NCBI RefSeq assembly: GCF_004337985.1
Contig: NW_021940922.1
Location: 186,001-250,000 of the forward strand
Direction: 5' to 3'
Length of the DNA: 64,000 nt
Source of the DNA: Pyricularia pennisetigena
Lineage: Eukaryota; Ascomycota; Sordariomycetes; Magnaporthales; Pyriculariaceae
The notes beneath the pieces are model-generated. The model searched no databases. It saw only the letters and a list, made by a program, of their open reading frames with translations, and was not told the DNA's origin. Position 1 is the stretch's first letter, and every line of letters starts with the position of its first letter. The position numbers and the translations under genes were made by a program. Positions 63,534 through 64,000 of the stretch are shown piece after piece.

Positions 63534-64000
63534 ATGCGTGATTCGACGAACCTATTCGTTGCAGCTGGTCTGCTCCTATCACTCACCAATGCTCTCCCGG
63601 CCTCCTCCATACATCGTGCAGAGGCCGTTCTCGAAACTAGGCAAAATCGGAACAGTGCCAACACACAGGTGCGGGAACACCCCAGCCCCACGCCAGCATC
63701 ACTCAGTGGGAAGTATCCCTTGTTGAGTTGGACATTCAACTAACAACCAACCAACCCGACAAGTAGAGTGCCGCGGGTCCCTGCGCTGACATGACGGTGG
63801 TCTTTGCCCGCGGAACTACAGAGAGAGGCAACGTCGGGACCGTCGTGGGTCCCCCCCTCCTCGACGCCATCAGGCAGGCGTCCAATGGTCTCACCGTCAA
63901 CATGCAGGGGGTGGATTATGCTGCCGACGTACGGGGTTTCATGCAGGGGGGTGATCCGCGGGGCAGCGCGAGAATGTGCGTCCCTTTTTTCAGCTACCCT
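63534..64000 (+). CDS. Cutinase (carbohydrate esterase family 5), 5' part, continues past the window
   Basis: Secreted serine esterase that splits the plant polymer cutin. Signal peptide MRDSTNLFVAAGLLLSLTNA, then a pro-like segment and a linker. Exon 1 is 63534-63712; intron 63713-63768 (GTATCC, branch CAACTAAC, AG) ; exon 2 from 63769 reads CADMTVVFARGTTERGNVG, GPPLLDAIRQ, MQGVDYAADVRGFMQGG. The FARGTTE segment carries the oxyanion-hole residues of CE5 enzymes. The GYSQG serine and the Asp/His of the triad are beyond the window. A second intron probably starts at 63976 (GTGCGT). Acetyl xylan esterase of the same family is a less likely alternative. The gene shows no RIP. Confidence 0.85.
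63713..63768 (+). other. Intron 1 of the cutinase gene (56 bp)
   Basis: GT at 63713, CTAAC branch at about 63740-63744, AG at 63767-63768. It keeps the frame (exon 1 is 179 bases, phase 2) and skips an in-frame stop. Using the AG two bases earlier would break the frame. Confidence 0.75.

Overview
The window looks like a chromosome segment of a filamentous ascomycete (Pezizomycotina), about 61 kb of nested transposons followed by about 2.7 kb of ordinary DNA that ends in a cutinase gene. Reasons: spliceosomal introns with CTAAC-type branch sites, a fungal-type CE5 cutinase, chromodomain Ty3/gypsy elements, and a mutation pattern typical of fungal repeat-induced point mutation (RIP). In the old elements coding frames are broken mainly by TAA/TAG at positions where relatives have CAA/CAG (Gln) or TGG (Trp), CpG is kept and TpA is in excess. 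No RNA gene I would call functional, no CRISPR array and no bacterial operon was seen.

Layout. (1) 1-4565, minus: un-RIPed chromovirus-like Ty3/gypsy element G1 (3' end off the window), inserted into (2) 4566-10589, plus: a RIP-degraded Ty1/copia element, copia 1. (3) 10590-16440: two pieces of a degraded gypsy element G2 (G2c minus, G2a plus) separated by a 1.9 kb non-coding terminal-repeat element (A, 11190-13088). (4) 16441-26120, minus: copia 2, carrying a second short element of A's family (B, 18205-19996) and a 0.64 kb TGTGA...TCACA element (s3). (5) 26121-60532, plus: gypsy element G2b, which holds everything up to 60.5 kb. Inside it sits gypsy element G3 (30474-59212). Inside G3 sit a 14.5 kb terminal-repeat element C (34486-49012), the small element s2 (51095-51753) and an intact, un-RIPed chromovirus G4 (52411-58277). 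Element C itself contains a third small element, s1 (46135-46791). (6) 60533-61342: ends of A/B/C-type elements and the 5' part of a pogo-like transposase gene. (7) 61343-64000: ordinary DNA with the 5' part of a cutinase gene.

The most unusual object is element C. It shares its roughly 160-350 bp ends with the short elements A and B, is flanked by a 9-bp target duplication, and interrupts the G3 integrase so cleanly that the integrase frame continues across it. It carries degraded genes for a RecQ-like helicase, a SNF2-like helicase with repeat-bearing introns, and, on the other strand, a protein resembling the fungal DUF6589 family. I see no classical transposase in it. I infer that C is the large, possibly once self-mobile member of a family whose small members are A and B.

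The nesting gives an order of events: D-type element end and G2, then copia and G3, then C, then s1/s2, and last G4 (identical LTRs, full gag and pol, perfect 5-bp target duplication) after RIP of its host. Element boundaries marked approximate come from hand alignment of repeat copies; domain calls in RIPed genes come from hand translation of interrupted frames.
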